Part shown: in pieces, positions 9,240 to 21,466 of the stretch
Position numbering within the stretch: the stretch's first letter is position 1
How the letters are laid out: every line of letters starts with the position of its first letter
Assembly: GCA_000733355.1 (NCBI GenBank)
Contig: JNVV01000072.1
Location: forward strand, 62,001-126,000
Direction of reading: 5' to 3'
DNA length: 64,000 nt
Origin: Falciphora oryzae
Lineage: Eukaryota > Ascomycota > Sordariomycetes > Magnaporthales > Magnaporthaceae
Notes under the pieces: model-generated
What the model was told of the DNA's origin: nothing
What the model saw: the letters and a program-made list of their open reading frames with translations, nothing else
Database searches by the model: none
Made by a program: the position numbers and the translations under genes

Positions 9240-12200
9240 GGGTAATCTTCCTATCGGACAAGGTAACGAACCTTCCCGCCTGTATCCATGGAATCCATAA
9301 CCTTTTTTATAACGAAATCTCCTATAACCGAGGGGGCCTCCCGCAGTACCTGGTCAGGGTTAGGTCGTGCCTGAATGCCAGAGCGGTAGGGTTCGATAAG
9401 GGACACGTGGAAAGCGTTATGGATTTTCCAGGTTTTAGGCAGGGCCAGTCGTACCGCCGTGGGAGAAATAACCTTAAGGATCCGGAAGGGCCCGAGCATT
9501 TTGGCATCGAGTTTTTTGGCGGGGCGACGGGTCTTTATGTGCCGGGCGTTTAATATAACGAACTGTCCTTCGGTAAGGACCGGCGAGGGNNNNNNNNNNN
9601 NNNNNNNNNNNNNNNNNNNNNNNNNNNNNNNNNNNNNNNNNNNNNNNNNNNNNNNNNNNNNNNNNNNNNNNNNNNNNNNNNNNNNNNNNNNNNNNNNNNN
9701 NNNNNNNNNNNNNNNNNNNNNNNNNNNNNNNNNNNNNNNNNNNNNNNNNNNNNNGAGTAATGGAGGTATTTGCCGAGGATATATTATTATAAGCAAATTC
9801 CGCCGTAGGTAACAGCTCGACCCAGTTAGTTATTTCGTAATTTACGAAAGACCTAAGGTAGGCTTCCAGGCTTTGGTTAAGCCTTTCGGTTTGTCCATCC
9901 GTTTGGGGATGGAAGGCAGTGCTTATTTTTGGCTTAATGCCTACCAAACGGAGGAAATCTTTCCACAAGTGGCTCGTAAATCTGGAATCTCTATCAGAGA
10001 TAATATCCAGAGGCATACCGTGCAGTCGCCAGTATTTTTTGGCGAAAATGCGGATAAGGTTATCCGACTTTTTACCCTCGATTTTAAGGGGGACGAAATG
10101 CGCCATTTTGGTAAAGGGGTTTACCATTACCCAGATTGAATCGCACCTATCGCTTAAAGGGAGGTCCGTGATGAAGTCCATGGCCACCGTCTTCTAGGGC
10201 TGGTAATGCAGCTCTATGGGTTGTAGGGGTCCAAAGGGGGCATGCTTTGGGGCCTTATTGCGTTGGCACTCCAGGCATCCCCTCACGTATTCCCGGACTT
10301 TTGCCTCGATGTTGGGCCACCAAAAGTGCCGAGTAATTAATTCGAGGGTTTTATCCATACCCATATGTCCAGCGACTTTTGTGTCATGCTCGGACTCGAG
10401 GACTTCCTTTTGCAGGGCCTCCGTTGGCACCCACAATTTTTCTTTATGATAAAGGAGGCCATCCTTAACTTCTTTACCCTTTTCGGGCTTTTGGAGGCGG
10501 CCCTGGTATTTGGAATCCGATATACCAGCTTGTTTAACTTTGTTAGTAAATTCCGTAGCCCACTTTAGGATTGGAATATTGCAAAGCCGGCCTGGGGACA
10601 GGAGGAAAGAAGGTGCTCCTTGCGGCAAAGCTTCTTCCATGGGGTTATCTTTTTGTCCTTCCAGGGCCGAAATTCTTGCTGGGAAGTGTTTTTCTTGTAG
10701 GATCGTCGTGATCGGCTGATCCTCACTCCCCCCTTTCTCAGGCCTGTGCTGAGAGAGTCTCGAAAGCACGTCGGCCTTATCGTTTTGTTTTCCTGGCCGG
10801 TAGTTGATCATAAACCAATAACCAGCCAGCTGTTGTGCCCACCGGGCTTGCCTTCGATTAAGGACTTTGGCCGTTAGGAAATATTCGAGGTTCCGGTGAT
10901 CTGTATAAACCTTTATCCGGTGCTTTGCCCCTTCGAGGTAATGCTTCCACCTAGCGAAACAGTCGACGACCGCCAAAAGTTCCTTATCGTGGATTTCATA
11001 GTTGATTTCGGCGGGCGACATTTTGCGTGAATGGAAGGCAACGGGGTGCAGTTTGTTGGTTTCGGGGTCCCTTTGGGATAGCACCCCTTTAAGGGTAAAG
11101 TTCGAAGCGTTTACTTCGACTTGCGCCGGGAAAAACGGATCGAAATGCCGGAGTATCGGAGGCGAAACGAAAGCGACTTTAAGAGCTTCGAAGGCCTGGT
11201 CCATCTCGGGGGTCCATCGCTATTGGCTTTTAGGCAGGGCGTTGGCCGTCGTTATAGGCCTAACGATTTTGGAAAACCCTTTGATAAACCTCCTGTAGAA
11301 GTTGGCGAAGCCAATAAAGGATTGGGAGTCCTTAAGGCATTTGGGGGCTTCCCATTGCATAATGGCGTCCACTTTATCCTTGGATATTGCGATGCCATTG
11401 GGTCCTATTATGTGACCAAGGAACTCGACTTCGTGCACCCCCCAAACGCATTTGCGAGGGGCCACGGCCAGGTTGTACTTGGTAAGGCGGCGAAGCACCT
11501 CCTTTACCAAGCTATCGTGTTGTTCCTTGGTTTCGGCGTATATTAGGAGGTCATTAAGATATATAAGGAGTCCGGCATCGATAAGGTCCATAAAGATATG
11601 GTTCATTATGCTTTGGAAGGTGGCAGGTGCGTTGATAAGGCCCATAGGCATGACCGTGAATTCGAAGACGCCGTATTTGCAGCGGAAGGCCGTAAGCCAT
11701 TCGTGCCCTTTCTTTATCCGAATTAGGTTAAACCCGGTTTTGAGGTCGATTTTCGTTTTCCATTTGGCATTCCGAAGTCGATCCTGGAGCTCCGTAATAA
11801 GCGGAATAGGGCACCGAATCGGAATTGTTTTGGCGTTTACGTCCCTGTAGTCGACCACCACTCGCAAGGGATTAAGGGGGTCCTTTTTTTGTGCGAATAT
11901 TAGGGGCGAACTGTTGGCAGTTTTGCATGGCCTAACTTTTCCGGTTCGTATATGCTTTTCCAGCCAGGGCTTTAGCACGTCCAATTCCCTTTGGCTCATT
12001 TGGTATAGGGGGCTATGGGTTAATTGGGCTCCTTCCTTTAGGTGAATTTCGTGGTCCTAGGGCTGATGATCGGGAAAACGGGTGGCGGCCGCTTCCGTTA
12101 TGATAGGGAGGAATTCCCTAAATTCCTCTGGTACCGAAGCGAGGCCGTCGGAGTCCGCTTTGGTCACTTCCTTAGGGGAAGGAATATCGTGCCCGTATTT

Positions 12201-12940
12201 AATGGCGGCAATAGTCGCCGGCTCGACTGTTTTTATATTTTCCCGAAGGCGTAAGCCTTTTAGGGGCCGTAAGTCCTGTGGCTTCCGTGCCCGGGGCTTG
12301 TTGCACTTCCGGCATTTGTCCGAATCCATCCGGATATCCCGAAGGTCGCGATCCAATAACCCCAGCGGTGGGTGTTGCTTTTGCCATGCGAAGGGCAGGA
12401 TAATATCGTAATCTGGATCCGTAGGACTGATTTCGAACGTTTCCGTAGAATAGTGCGTTTTGTGCCGGAGGGTAACGTCGACAACTAGTTGCTTTCCGGC
12501 CTCTGGTTCGATTTTCCCTGAAAAGGAGGTTATTACGCGAGGGATAGCTTTGTTAACCAGGTGGCTTGGGAGTTGTTTGGCTATTTTGTCCGATATGACC
12601 TTCGTATCGCTGCCTCCGTTTAAAAGGACCCGGACAGGTATTTCCTTCGATCCCCTCGCCCGTATATATATGCGAAGGATTGGCTTTGCGAGTTCCCTAT
12701 CCGTTAAGGGCCTTCGTGCAGCAGCGACGGTCGATGGTTGTCAACAGTTATCGTCCGATTCCGAATTTGATAGTTCAAAAATTCGAGGTTCGCTCGGGGC
12801 TTTTAAGGTGAGGCTAGCGATTTTAGCCTTTTTGGCCTGTGGCTGTTCTCCCTGTTCGTCCGTTGCAGGGCGTTTAAGGATGGATTTGGCACCGGCCGTT
12901 TTTGCTGGTGTAGGAGGGAGTTCCTTGCCGTTGGTGTCCT
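9240..12940 (-). pseudogene. pol of the younger gypsy element (PR-RT-RH-IN-chromodomain)
   Basis: On the minus strand, from right to left: a protease with LLNGGSDTK near 12630, where the catalytic Asp is Asn; and reverse transcriptase (12000-11220) with box YLND at 11550-11561, where the first Asp is Asn. RNase H follows (about 11110-10750, with TDHRNLEYF). The integrase (about 10450-9250) has an intact HHCC zinc finger (HDTKVAGH ... CLECQ), catalytic Asp residues in MDFITDLP and ISDRDSRF, and Glu in DGQTERLNQ. A chromodomain start (KVRYLVR) lies near 9255. Stops interrupt at about 12055, 11217 and 10190, and the N gap removes part of the integrase C-terminus. The protein would copy and insert the element; both RT and PR are inactivated. 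Confidence 0.92.
9590..9754. other. Assembly gap (165 N)
   Basis: Unknown bases inside the nested integrase. Open frames that read through it are not evidence of coding. Confidence 1.
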
Positions 12941-15435
12941 TTTTGGCGTAGCATTTTAACGTATGGTGCCCTTTTTATCCGCAGCGCCAGCAGTCGGCTT
13001 TGGCCAACTTTCGTGCGTCAATATCGCGTTATTCGATTCCTTCAAGTGCCAATTTGGTAGTAGTCCAAATGTTGGTCTTTTTGTCGGCGGCCTTTTTATC
13101 ATTAGCCTTCTTTCCGGAACGGGAGCTTAAGGATGGACTTGGGTTCCTGTCTTTAAAGCCCTTGCCGCGGCGACGGCCCGCGTTCGAACGCTCCTAATTC
13201 GAAGCGGGCTCGTCTTTTCCCTTTTCCTTTTGGCCCGTTCCTTGCATCAAAGCCTTAATAAAAGCTCTATCCGCGAGCTTTTGCTCGTAAGTAATCCCTG
13301 CCTCTTGGAAAGCTTCGAGGAATTCGGCGTCGTCCGTAGGGATTCGACCTTTATTGGCATATACCAAATCGGCGATACCTTCGGGTAGCGAGGATCGGAC
13401 GAAATCCCGGAAGGTCGTACCGGTCCATCGGGTAGTGATATTGTACTGCCCCAGCTCCGTTAGGTAGCCGACGATATCGCCGTTGTACTTTAAGGACCGG
13501 AGCTTTTTGGCATCAATTCGTTCCTCGTTAGGGTCCTTATAATGCTCCTCCAGCGACGAAGCGTATCCTTTCCAGGAATTTTAAACGTTCATGGATTCCA
13601 ATGAACGTGCCCTGGCTACGTGCCATTGGAAGGCGGCTCCTTTTAGGAGGGACCCAACCCAAGTGATGCGGTGCGGGTCACCCGTAAAACTTTAGGGGCA
13701 AGCGTTCATATAAGCCTATACCACGAACCACCAATCTTTAAATTTGGTGCGATCCCCTTCGAAAACGCTGGGGGCTTTAAATTGCACGGGGTTGACTATA
13801 AAAACCGTGCCCTAGGGAATTCCCCTAGGGGGTTGCGGCGCCCTATCGCCTAGCGGAAAGGGTGATCGGAACAGCCGTAGCCTTCGGTTAGGAGGTCGCG
13901 GTGGCAGGCTATTATCGCTACCATCCGATTCCGAAAAGTCCGAAAAGTCCGGATTACCGGCGGGTTATCCCTGTGTCCGTCCCGGCGTAATGCCTGTGCG
14001 GGCTTGGTTTGCTCGGGTTTGTAAGTCCTTTAGGGTCCTTTCCATTTGTACGGCCAGCAAGCCGGCGTTCGATCCGACGATCCGTTCCCGCGCCATCGAG
14101 CTTGTTTGTTTAAAAGCGGAAGGCGGAAATATATCGGTATCAACTTCGGCTTTATCTTCCCTTATAAGGACGGGTACGTCCTAAAGAGAGCTTCGGTTTA
14201 ACCCGGGTTGTTAAAACGATCGTTGCAAGGCCGAAAGTACAGTAGCTGATTTAGGCCGCTTTCCTTGTGCTGCAAGCCGCCGGCTTTCCCGTACGGCGTC
14301 CTTAACAAGCTAGTAAGTTTGGGCTAATATGCGTCGCTCGGCTTTGGTAAGGGCCTCAGGTGAAACATGCTCCTTGGTTAGGAGATCCTGGATCTGGGCA
14401 TCCTTATCGACGGCCCAATTAGTAACTCCCTCTTCGAAGGTGGAAAGCCGTGCTTGTAGGTTTTGCAAATGGTTTTGTTGGGCCCGAATAACATCCCGGA
14501 GCTAAACTAGGGCCTCCGAACGGGTCTGTTGCTCTTCGGCCAAAATGGCAACCGTAGCCCAAACTTATTATGCAAATGCCTGGCTTTCTCCGATAATCCG
14601 TTGCCGGAATGCCTTTTGTTGCTCGGCAGAAACGATCAGGCCTTCCTTATATAAGGAGACGACGGTACTGTACGCGTGGGTAATATGGTCGTAATGGGTC
14701 CTGATTTCGCGGATTTGTTCCCGATCGGCGAGGATTTCCTGGCTCACATTTCGGGATAGGGCCGAAATTGCTTCGTGCGTACTGATAAATTCCCGCTGGA
14801 TTTCAGTCATCCAGCCCGGGGGATCCTAAAGGCGTCCTACGGATATAAGGGCTTGGTGTTCGAGGGCCATGCTAAAAGGGGGTGCCGAATACAGGATAAA
14901 TGCCCCCTAATCGTCGAGCATAGGGGTATCTTAACGTTCTTCCGGTGCAAACCGGGAGGGGCCTTCGGGGGCTTTTCCGGCCGCTTTTCCAAATTGGGCC
15001 GGCATCGTATCGGCAGGTATACCGGAATCGCTAGGCAAAAAAGGGGATTCCGTTAATTCCCGGGCCGGCATGCCAAAGTCGCTTGGTAGGGAAGGAGATG
15101 TCGTTGCAAACGAAATGAGGGGGTCCGGTTCCCTGTATTCCTGGGCAGCGTAAAGTCCCAAACGTACAAGGGAAATCTTCCGGCCTCTTTTGGAATCCCG
15201 TAATTTCGCCAAAGCGACTAAAAGGGTGAAACGACCCTCCTGTATATTCTTCTCGCTTTCACCCGTTCGAAAACACCGGTGACAGTCAAAATGTCTGTGG
15301 TGTGGCCCCAGGGTTTTATTCGCTAAAGAAGGCAACAGTTGGGGCTTGGGGGTGCCGACTGACAGGGCCTCTCCAGAGCTTAGGAGGAAAGATAGTAAGG
15401 CTTCCGTCAGGGGGCAAAGCGTAAAAAAGATTATT
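12941..15435 (-). pseudogene. gag relic of the younger gypsy element
   Basis: The minus strand between the 5' LTR and pol gives broken Gag-like frames. A Pro/Ser-rich leader lies at 15440-14930 and a helical, charged stretch at 14810-14568 (MTEIQREFISTHEA). A capsid-like region follows, ending in a zinc knuckle near 13000-12945 (CWRCG, a stop, then KGHHTLKC). The stop inside the knuckle and several upstream stops show it is inactive. I saw no tRNA primer site I would trust next to the LTR. Confidence 0.7.
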
Positions 15436-15720
15436 TGTAACAAGGGGTCAAAAACGGCTTGGAAAAGGATCTCTATATTGCAGATAATCTTTCTATGGGC
15501 TCAAAAGATGCTTGAGGAAGAAGGAATCTCTCATGGAAGACATAGGAGATGGCAGGGTTTATATAAACCACCCTGTGATCCGTGCGAAATATCGAGTACA
15601 TGATTCACACTGCCCCTCCGGCCTTCGGCCTTTGGGCCTCGGGGCCGTTAGGCACCTATACCGGTTCCCGGTCCTTCTGTGGGGCCGATTAGGTGAGTCC
15701 ACAGGTTCTTCCGTGTGACA
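15436..15720 (-). repeat. 5' LTR of the younger gypsy element
   Basis: 285-bp partner of 8761-9045, carrying the promoter end for the minus-strand transcript. Confidence 0.93.
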
Positions 15721-15725
15721 GTAAC

Positions 15726-17114
15726 GGCGCTCGCAACGAAGAAACTCGGCCTAAACCTCGTTATCCTCGCCATTGACCTAACTAGCGTCCCGCTTTAGCA
15801 AAGCGCTTTCGTTAAAGTGCTTGGTATAAATGCTATAAACGTCGCAAAAAGCGACGCGGAAACGCTTTTTAACGGCGGTTTAGTTGTTATAACCCGGGTT
15901 ACCGGTACCAATGCGTAGTTGCACGCGAACAATATTAAAATAGGGACGCTAACGAAACGACGGGAGCAAATTTACTAGGTTAAAAGCGTTTTACACCCCA
16001 GCCTCCTAGCGGCGGCGCCGGGGAGTCGACGCGGTACGATTGGCGGCGAGCGCGGCGCGGCGAGCTTGGACGATACTTTCGAAGTTATTTCTTTGTTACG
16101 AAGTTAATTGGCAGCAGGACGGTGGAACGGGGGCGGGACATTTACGGCACGCGACCTTTGCGAGCCGGTTTCGCCGTAGCGACTACGGACAGCAGTTTTA
16201 GCACCAACGAAGGCAGCGAGTAAGGCGGAAACCGCTTTGCCGCCGGCGATACGACATTCCGGCGGCATAACGTAGTAGTTGTTGAAAGGATTATCTTCCG
16301 TACGCTTTTTGGCGGATAAGAATATGTAGCTACGATTGAGGAACTTTTGGCAACCGTGCACCTAGAAGATTTCGGCGGCACTAACGAAGGCGATTATATC
16401 GTGGAAGTTTCCTTCCATTAGGGCGATCGGCTGCCAGGCGAGGCGTTAGCGAAACCGGATCCAGGGATACGAAATAGGCGGAACGACGGCGCGGCGCCGG
16501 TAGAACTAACCTTTTTATACGGCTTATAGCGGGAGTTGCACTGGTCGTAATAAATGGACGAGCCGGAAATGCGATTAGCACTAGTTTATAAATAAAGAAA
16601 CGCTATGCTGGCTTTATTATTAAATCGGACGGTCGGGTAGTTAGCGCTAAAGCAGCGATAGTACTGAAGCTGGTGCGTCCGGAAGCAGAAAATATAAACG
16701 GATTTGGTTAAGGGAAACGACCAAATGTCGCCGGGGGTGCTTATAATAGGCGCTATCGTAACGACGGGCAGCGGGACGTTATAGAAAGGGATAATGGATC
16801 GCGAGCGTAAAGGCGGCGGGAAAAAGAGGACGCGTTGTCGGGAATGTGGAAAAAAGATATCCGACCGTAAAAAGGAGAGGGGAGGAGGTGAAAAGTTTTC
16901 CTAAAAGAAAGGAAGCAAAAAGAAGGAAAGGGAAAATTAAGAAGCAATTGGAAGGGGGCGCGCTTTCCGGTTTGGGAAAGCACGTTTTATTACTATAGCA
17001 AAAGCGCCGCGCTACAACCAATGCGCCAGCGCCACGCCGACCGAGCGACGCTACGAAGGGGAAATACTATTAAAGCGCAGTTGGAGGACTAACTGCGGTT
17101 TAAGGGAGGGGTAC
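15726..17114 (+). pseudogene. Unassigned coding-like region between pol and 3' LTR of the older gypsy element
   Basis: Together with 8471-8756 this gives about 1.67 kb of extra sequence after the chromodomain. One plus-strand frame starts ALATKKLGLNLVILAIDL and continues with protein-like stretches broken by stops to about 16400. I do not recognise a domain. It may be a captured gene or an extra frame of this lineage, or decayed untranslated sequence. Confidence 0.35.
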
Positions 17115-17243
17115 TGTTACGGGACCAAGCCCAGCACACCTGTATTTAACTAGAGATCCGCCGGCCCCCTCCGGGGCCAGCGGTCTTTCTCCTTCGTGCA
17201 ACAACAAACCTTCAACCTAGTACCCAGCTGCCGCGCCGTGACA
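17115..17243 (+). repeat. 3' LTR of the older gypsy element
   Basis: 129-bp partner of 2754-2882, preceded by a purine tract and followed by the GCCTT duplication. Confidence 0.93.
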
Positions 17244-17248
17244 GCCTT

Positions 17249-20200
17249 TATTACCGCATTTACATCTACTATAATCGCGATAATTCGAAACATCCCAGGC
17301 CGTGTTATGTCGTTTAATTAAGCATATTTTGCTGTTAAAGTCCGACTTTAAGCTTAACGCTAGCGCACCTTTTAAATCACCCCGCATCTTCCTCCGCATC
17401 GTCGTTACTATTTATGCTTCCAAACGGATATTCCCGTTCCCTTTCCCGGCCGATAATTGCTAAGCTTTCCTCCTCCATAGTACGCGGCAAATCCCGTTGG
17501 CTGTGTACACTAGCCGGTTTTACTATAGCCTGGTTAAAACTGTTTAGTTTGCTCCCAAGCAGGCTTACGAAGCCTTGCTCGAATACCGGCGGCGCATCGA
17601 ATATTTCGTTCTGGTTAATTTGGTCGGAACAGCTTCCCCACCCGTTTTTATACAGCACGCACGCCCACTAAACCGCGTCTGCTTTGGTTGCCGCAACCGT
17701 GTGTGCCGTGTTTTTGTACGTGCCAAATTTGGATTCGAACGTGGCCCGTAAGGTTGCCGCGATGGGACCAAAGGCAGCACATTGTTGGAAAGTTATCCAC
17801 ATGTCGTGCGTGGAATTGCGGTTGCTTTTAATGTCTGCAAAGAACCCCCTGTTCGTGTGTTCCATGGCTTGGTCGATTGCTTTAAAGCCCTTTCCAACGG
17901 TAGTGTAACGGACTAATCCAGATCGAAGGATGGCGGTGCGCAACGGCTCGTCCGTAATTTTTAGGCGTATAAGCCAGGTTAGGTAAAGCATTTGTAGCTC
18001 GTAGTTTTTAGCCCTTTTGCACCCGTAAAAAAACAGGGTAAGCATAGGCATATACTAGCGAAGGACGCCGTAATTTCCGGCGCGAACAGCCTCGTCGATC
18101 ACCCAAAGCAGCTCGATAACGGCAAAATATTTGCATTAGGAGCGGAAAGAAACGTTAACATTTTTTTTATCGGTATAAATGCTGGTACTAGTAGCATATC
18201 CAAACGCCTTTTGCCTAATTTGGCTATACACACAGTTGATATCGTTTGTGGATGCTTCGGCTAATACCTTTTGTATAACAAACGGGGTTATATTATCGAA
18301 TTCGTAAAATAGCCTTGCTTATCGCAATTGGTATATTACTATGGCCAAAACTCGGGCGCGGTATGCGTTTTAAAATAGCCGGATAGCGTGGTAATATTCC
18401 GGCATAGGTACGGATAGTTTTTGCGTCCGCCCTAACCCTTTAACGTCCATTCGTACCAAAGGTTTAAACTCCTTCCAAATGTGGTTAATAAAGTTAAGTT
18501 TGATATGGAAGAAGGCAGGGATTAGGAAGATCCATTGCTTTCGATCGAATGGTTGGCTGGTTTCCAATTGGGCAAATTAAATATGCTAAATAAAGGAGAT
18601 TGTTTTTTGGTCGCCGTAAACAAATACCAAGTTTTCGTTATAGTTAAATCCAGGGTTCCTAGGTCGAAATCCTAGTAGCTGTTGGAAAAGCTGCTCGTAA
18701 ATGCGGATAACCCCGTTTAATTTACTTTCGTTTTTTATAATAGCCGGGGTTTGGATAGCATAAAAAGTTGGGGTTTGTATACGAAAAATTTATAGGAAAG
18801 GAAATTCCGGAAAGTCTAAAATTGAAAGCGTGGATTCGTCGCTTTTTAAAGCGCCAAAGGCTAAAGTTCCGCCGAACAGATGGTGGAGGACCTGGTAGCG
18901 GAAAAGGAATTGTGCATATTGTGGTTCGGTAGTAGGAAGGTTTGACATGTACATTTTTCGGAGCCATTGCTTTTTAAACGGTACAATAGTATGCTATTGG
19001 GATTAGGTATACCGTTCGACGTTAAAGCATCTAATGGCAAGGCAAATAGTGATATTCCGCATAATATCGTTGCGTCCATATCCAAGGTTTTAAACGCGAT
19101 TTATAAAGTTGAAATTATCGTATACGAAAACGAAAAAGGGGTTATAAGCGATCCGGCGGAGGTTGTGCTATAAACGTAATAATACTTTAATATTTAAATT
19201 ACAAAAAATGCTATTCCGCCGCAGGCATACGTACTTTTGCAACCGCCACCAACTCGTTTATTTGCGTCTTTGCTTGCCAATAGGAACAACAAACTCCAAA
19301 CCCTGCCAGCATTTCGACTACCGGCTTAGGAACACCACTATTAAACAGATAAATTCCCAGACTTTTTAACAAATAATTGCTTCGTTTAAAGGACCGGGCG
19401 TTCGCTAATATGCTCGCAAGCATAAAGCGGGGACCAGCATATTTATTGTAACGAAAGCGAGCATTTTGTAACGACGGCTGGTTCGGCCCATATAACGACC
19501 AATGGTTACGATTATTAGCTATCAGGTGGTCGAAAAGTGCAGATAAATCTAACGCATTTTGACGGAAAACGATATCTGCTTGGCCGAGGTCTATGCTGAT
19601 CCATAAATTGTCGCAAAAATTTTTGGCGGATGCTGGCCCATCCCCTTATGCCACGGCAGCAGGGTCGAACTGGTTAAAAGGCGCGTACGCGCTTAATGTA
19701 GCAAGATCGTCGCGTAATTTCGGAAAAACTGCCGATGGCGATGTCGTCCTTTTGTTCGCAAGCTGGATCGTAATGCCGGCAGCGTGGAACGCGCGTAAAA
19801 TTTCGTCGTCGTTAATAAGTTGAAGCAGGGTTCGAATGCGAGGACCTTTGGATGGGCTTATCGTGGTGTTGATTTCGCATATCCATTATTTAAAAAAGGA
19901 GGTGAATAAACCTCTAACTTTTCGCCTTCCCCTTCCTAACCCTTAAACATTTCGTCCTTTCTAAAACTGGAGGGTATTTTGTACGAGCTGTAGGTTTTTT
20001 TCGGGATCGTCGTTATAATCGCTGTCATTTCTATCGTCGCTATCATCGCCATCCTCATCCCCGCCATCCCCATTCCCATCCCCATCCCCGTCATCCCCGC
20101 CATCTCCATCCCCGCTATCTTTACTAATATCCATACGGTTTGGGATAAGTGTTAAGGGTTGCGGGGTGGAGCTAAAAGGCGTAGTAAGGTCAGAATCTGG

Positions 20201-20430
20201 CAGTTCGACACCCGACAGCCCTGCAGTGATAAATGGCTGGGGCTGCTGGGATTGCGCGAAAAGTGACGGCGACGAAGGCGAAATAAACATTTTGCCTATA
20301 GGTGAAATATTGTTTATTGCAAATAGAAGGTATATTAAGGGGAAAATACGGTGGCTGTTCGTGGGCACAAAAGTTGTGGTTGGGGGTTGGGAACGAATTG
20401 TGCCAAACCCCGACTTTTTCGCACCATCTT
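17249..20430 (-). pseudogene. DUF6589-like repeat protein relic
   Basis: The minus strand carries a long broken protein. An acidic N-terminal stretch (DGDGGDDGDGDGNGDGG, about 20130-20010) comes first. Near 19440-19240 are LASILANARSFKRSNYLLK, LGIYLFNSGVPKPVVEML and FGVCCSYW. Around 19090-18900 is DMDATILCGISLFALPLDA, and near 18640 is LVFGDQKTI, then a segment with WIFLIPAFFHIKLNF (about 18540). The last part, 18050-17670, reads MLYLTWLIRL, GLVRYTTVGKGFKAIDQAM and FFADIKSNRNSTHDMW. The order resembles the fungal DUF6589 family, usually found in multicopy mobile-like genes; this is from memory, not a search. Stops and frame changes are frequent. The older gypsy element inserted into its left end. 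Confidence 0.6.
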
Positions 20431-20444
20431 ACCTCAGACCAGAT

Positions 20445-20649
20445 NNNNNNNNNNNNNNNNNNNNNNNNNNNNNNNNNNNNNNNNNNNNNNNNNNNNNNNN
20501 NNNNNNNNNNNNNNNNNNNNNNNNNNNNNNNNNNNNNNNNNNNNNNNNNNNNNNNNNNNNNNNNNNNNNNNNNNNNNNNNNNNNNNNNNNNNNNNNNNNN
20601 NNNNNNNNNNNNNNNNNNNNNNNNNNNNNNNNNNNNNNNNNNNNNNNNN
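20445..20649. other. Assembly gap (205 N)
   Basis: Unknown bases. The flanks carry short inverted sequences (CTCAGACCAG left, CTGGTCTGAG right), which suggests an inverted repeat that hindered assembly. Confidence 1.
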
Positions 20650-20699
20650 TTGGGGAACTTCGCGCCACACTGGTCTGAGTCACTGAGACTAGGGTTGGG

Positions 20700-20741
20700 T
20701 GTGTCGCTCGGTGGTCTGTGTCGCTCGGTGGTGAACCACGT
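20700..20741. repeat. Right terminal repeat of a pogo-like element
   Basis: Two copies of GTGTCGCTCGGTGGT are followed by GAACCACGT and a TA. This matches the right end of the pogo-like element at 32405-34265. The other end is not visible; it may lie in the 20445-20649 gap or be lost. Confidence 0.7.
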
Positions 20742-21466
20742 TACACAAAGTCGTTTTTTTTTTTTCCCGCGTTGAAATTGAGGATTTTCGAGATTTTGTG
20801 TGGGAAAATCAATTTGCGTTATTTTTGCTTAAGGGCAGGCGGCGGACGCTTATCCGCAGTCTTGTATGTCGGAAACCACCACCTCGGCGGGGGAGGGCCG
20901 TGGGGGCACACAGGAGGGGGTGAGGGTCGCCGATGCATGAGGTGTAGGCAGTCCGACATCCTAGTCCAAACCCCGGCAGCTGGATGCCGACCACACAACG
21001 GAGCTTGTTTTGCGCGACAGGTGCCAGTTCTGGACGAGCCATGCGACGAGATGACCAATCGCTTTTACAATTCTCACCCGTTCTTTTGCCCAAACCTCAA
21101 GCCTGCCTCCAGAGATGCAGCAGCCACTGGCATGTAGCTTAACCGGCCCTCCGCGCCGCCGTACTAGGGCGAGCCATATCTGACCTTTTCGCGCCTGCCC
21201 CTGCCTCAGGCGGAGGGGCAAGCAGCAATGGGATCCATGGCGCAAGGCATCCGGCATACCAGCCGAGCCCCCCCTTTTTTTTTTCTGCATTTGAGCCGCC
21301 CCATGGTAACAGCAGCACTGCATACCTAACCTGTCTAACGGTATGTTGGACTTTTATCAAGGAATAACGGTGCATCGTACGCTGAGCTTCTACCCAGCTG
21401 AAAGAAAACCGCAATAAGACATCATGTATCCTCGTGGCCCCCTTGTCTTTGCGTACTGCCGTTCCC
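20742..21466. other. Intergenic, 3' side of the DUF7703 gene
   Basis: No gene recognised. Short homopolymers occur (about 13 T near 20755). Overlapping short open frames look like chance. Confidence 0.5.

Larger units (their letters stand above)
8761..15720 (-). mobile_element. Younger gypsy/chromovirus LTR retrotransposon, nested
   Basis: 285-bp LTRs at 8761-9045 and 15436-15720 share TGTAACAAGG..CCGTGTGACA ends. GTAAC lies on both sides (8756-8760 and 15721-15725), a 5-bp target duplication. The coding strand is minus, so the 5' LTR is the right-hand one. A purine tract on the minus strand (AGGAAAAGGAGGATAG) directly precedes the left-hand LTR, confirming orientation. Total length is 6960 bp. 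It has far fewer stops than the element it sits in, so it inserted later. It is still dead. A 165-base N gap lies in its integrase. Confidence 0.95.
2754..17243 (+). mobile_element. Older gypsy/chromovirus LTR retrotransposon, RIP-degraded, interrupted by a younger one
   Basis: Bounded by 129-bp LTRs (2754-2882 and 17115-17243) and by GCCTT target duplications (2749-2753 and 17244-17248). Without the nested element and its duplication it would be about 7.5 kb. Gag, protease, reverse transcriptase, RNase H, integrase and chromodomain follow in that order on the plus strand, the Ty3/gypsy arrangement. A purine tract (AAGGGAGGGG) precedes the 3' LTR. The LTRs differ by only a few transitions, yet the coding region is full of stops, the pattern expected of RIP. 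It cannot move by itself. Confidence 0.93.
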
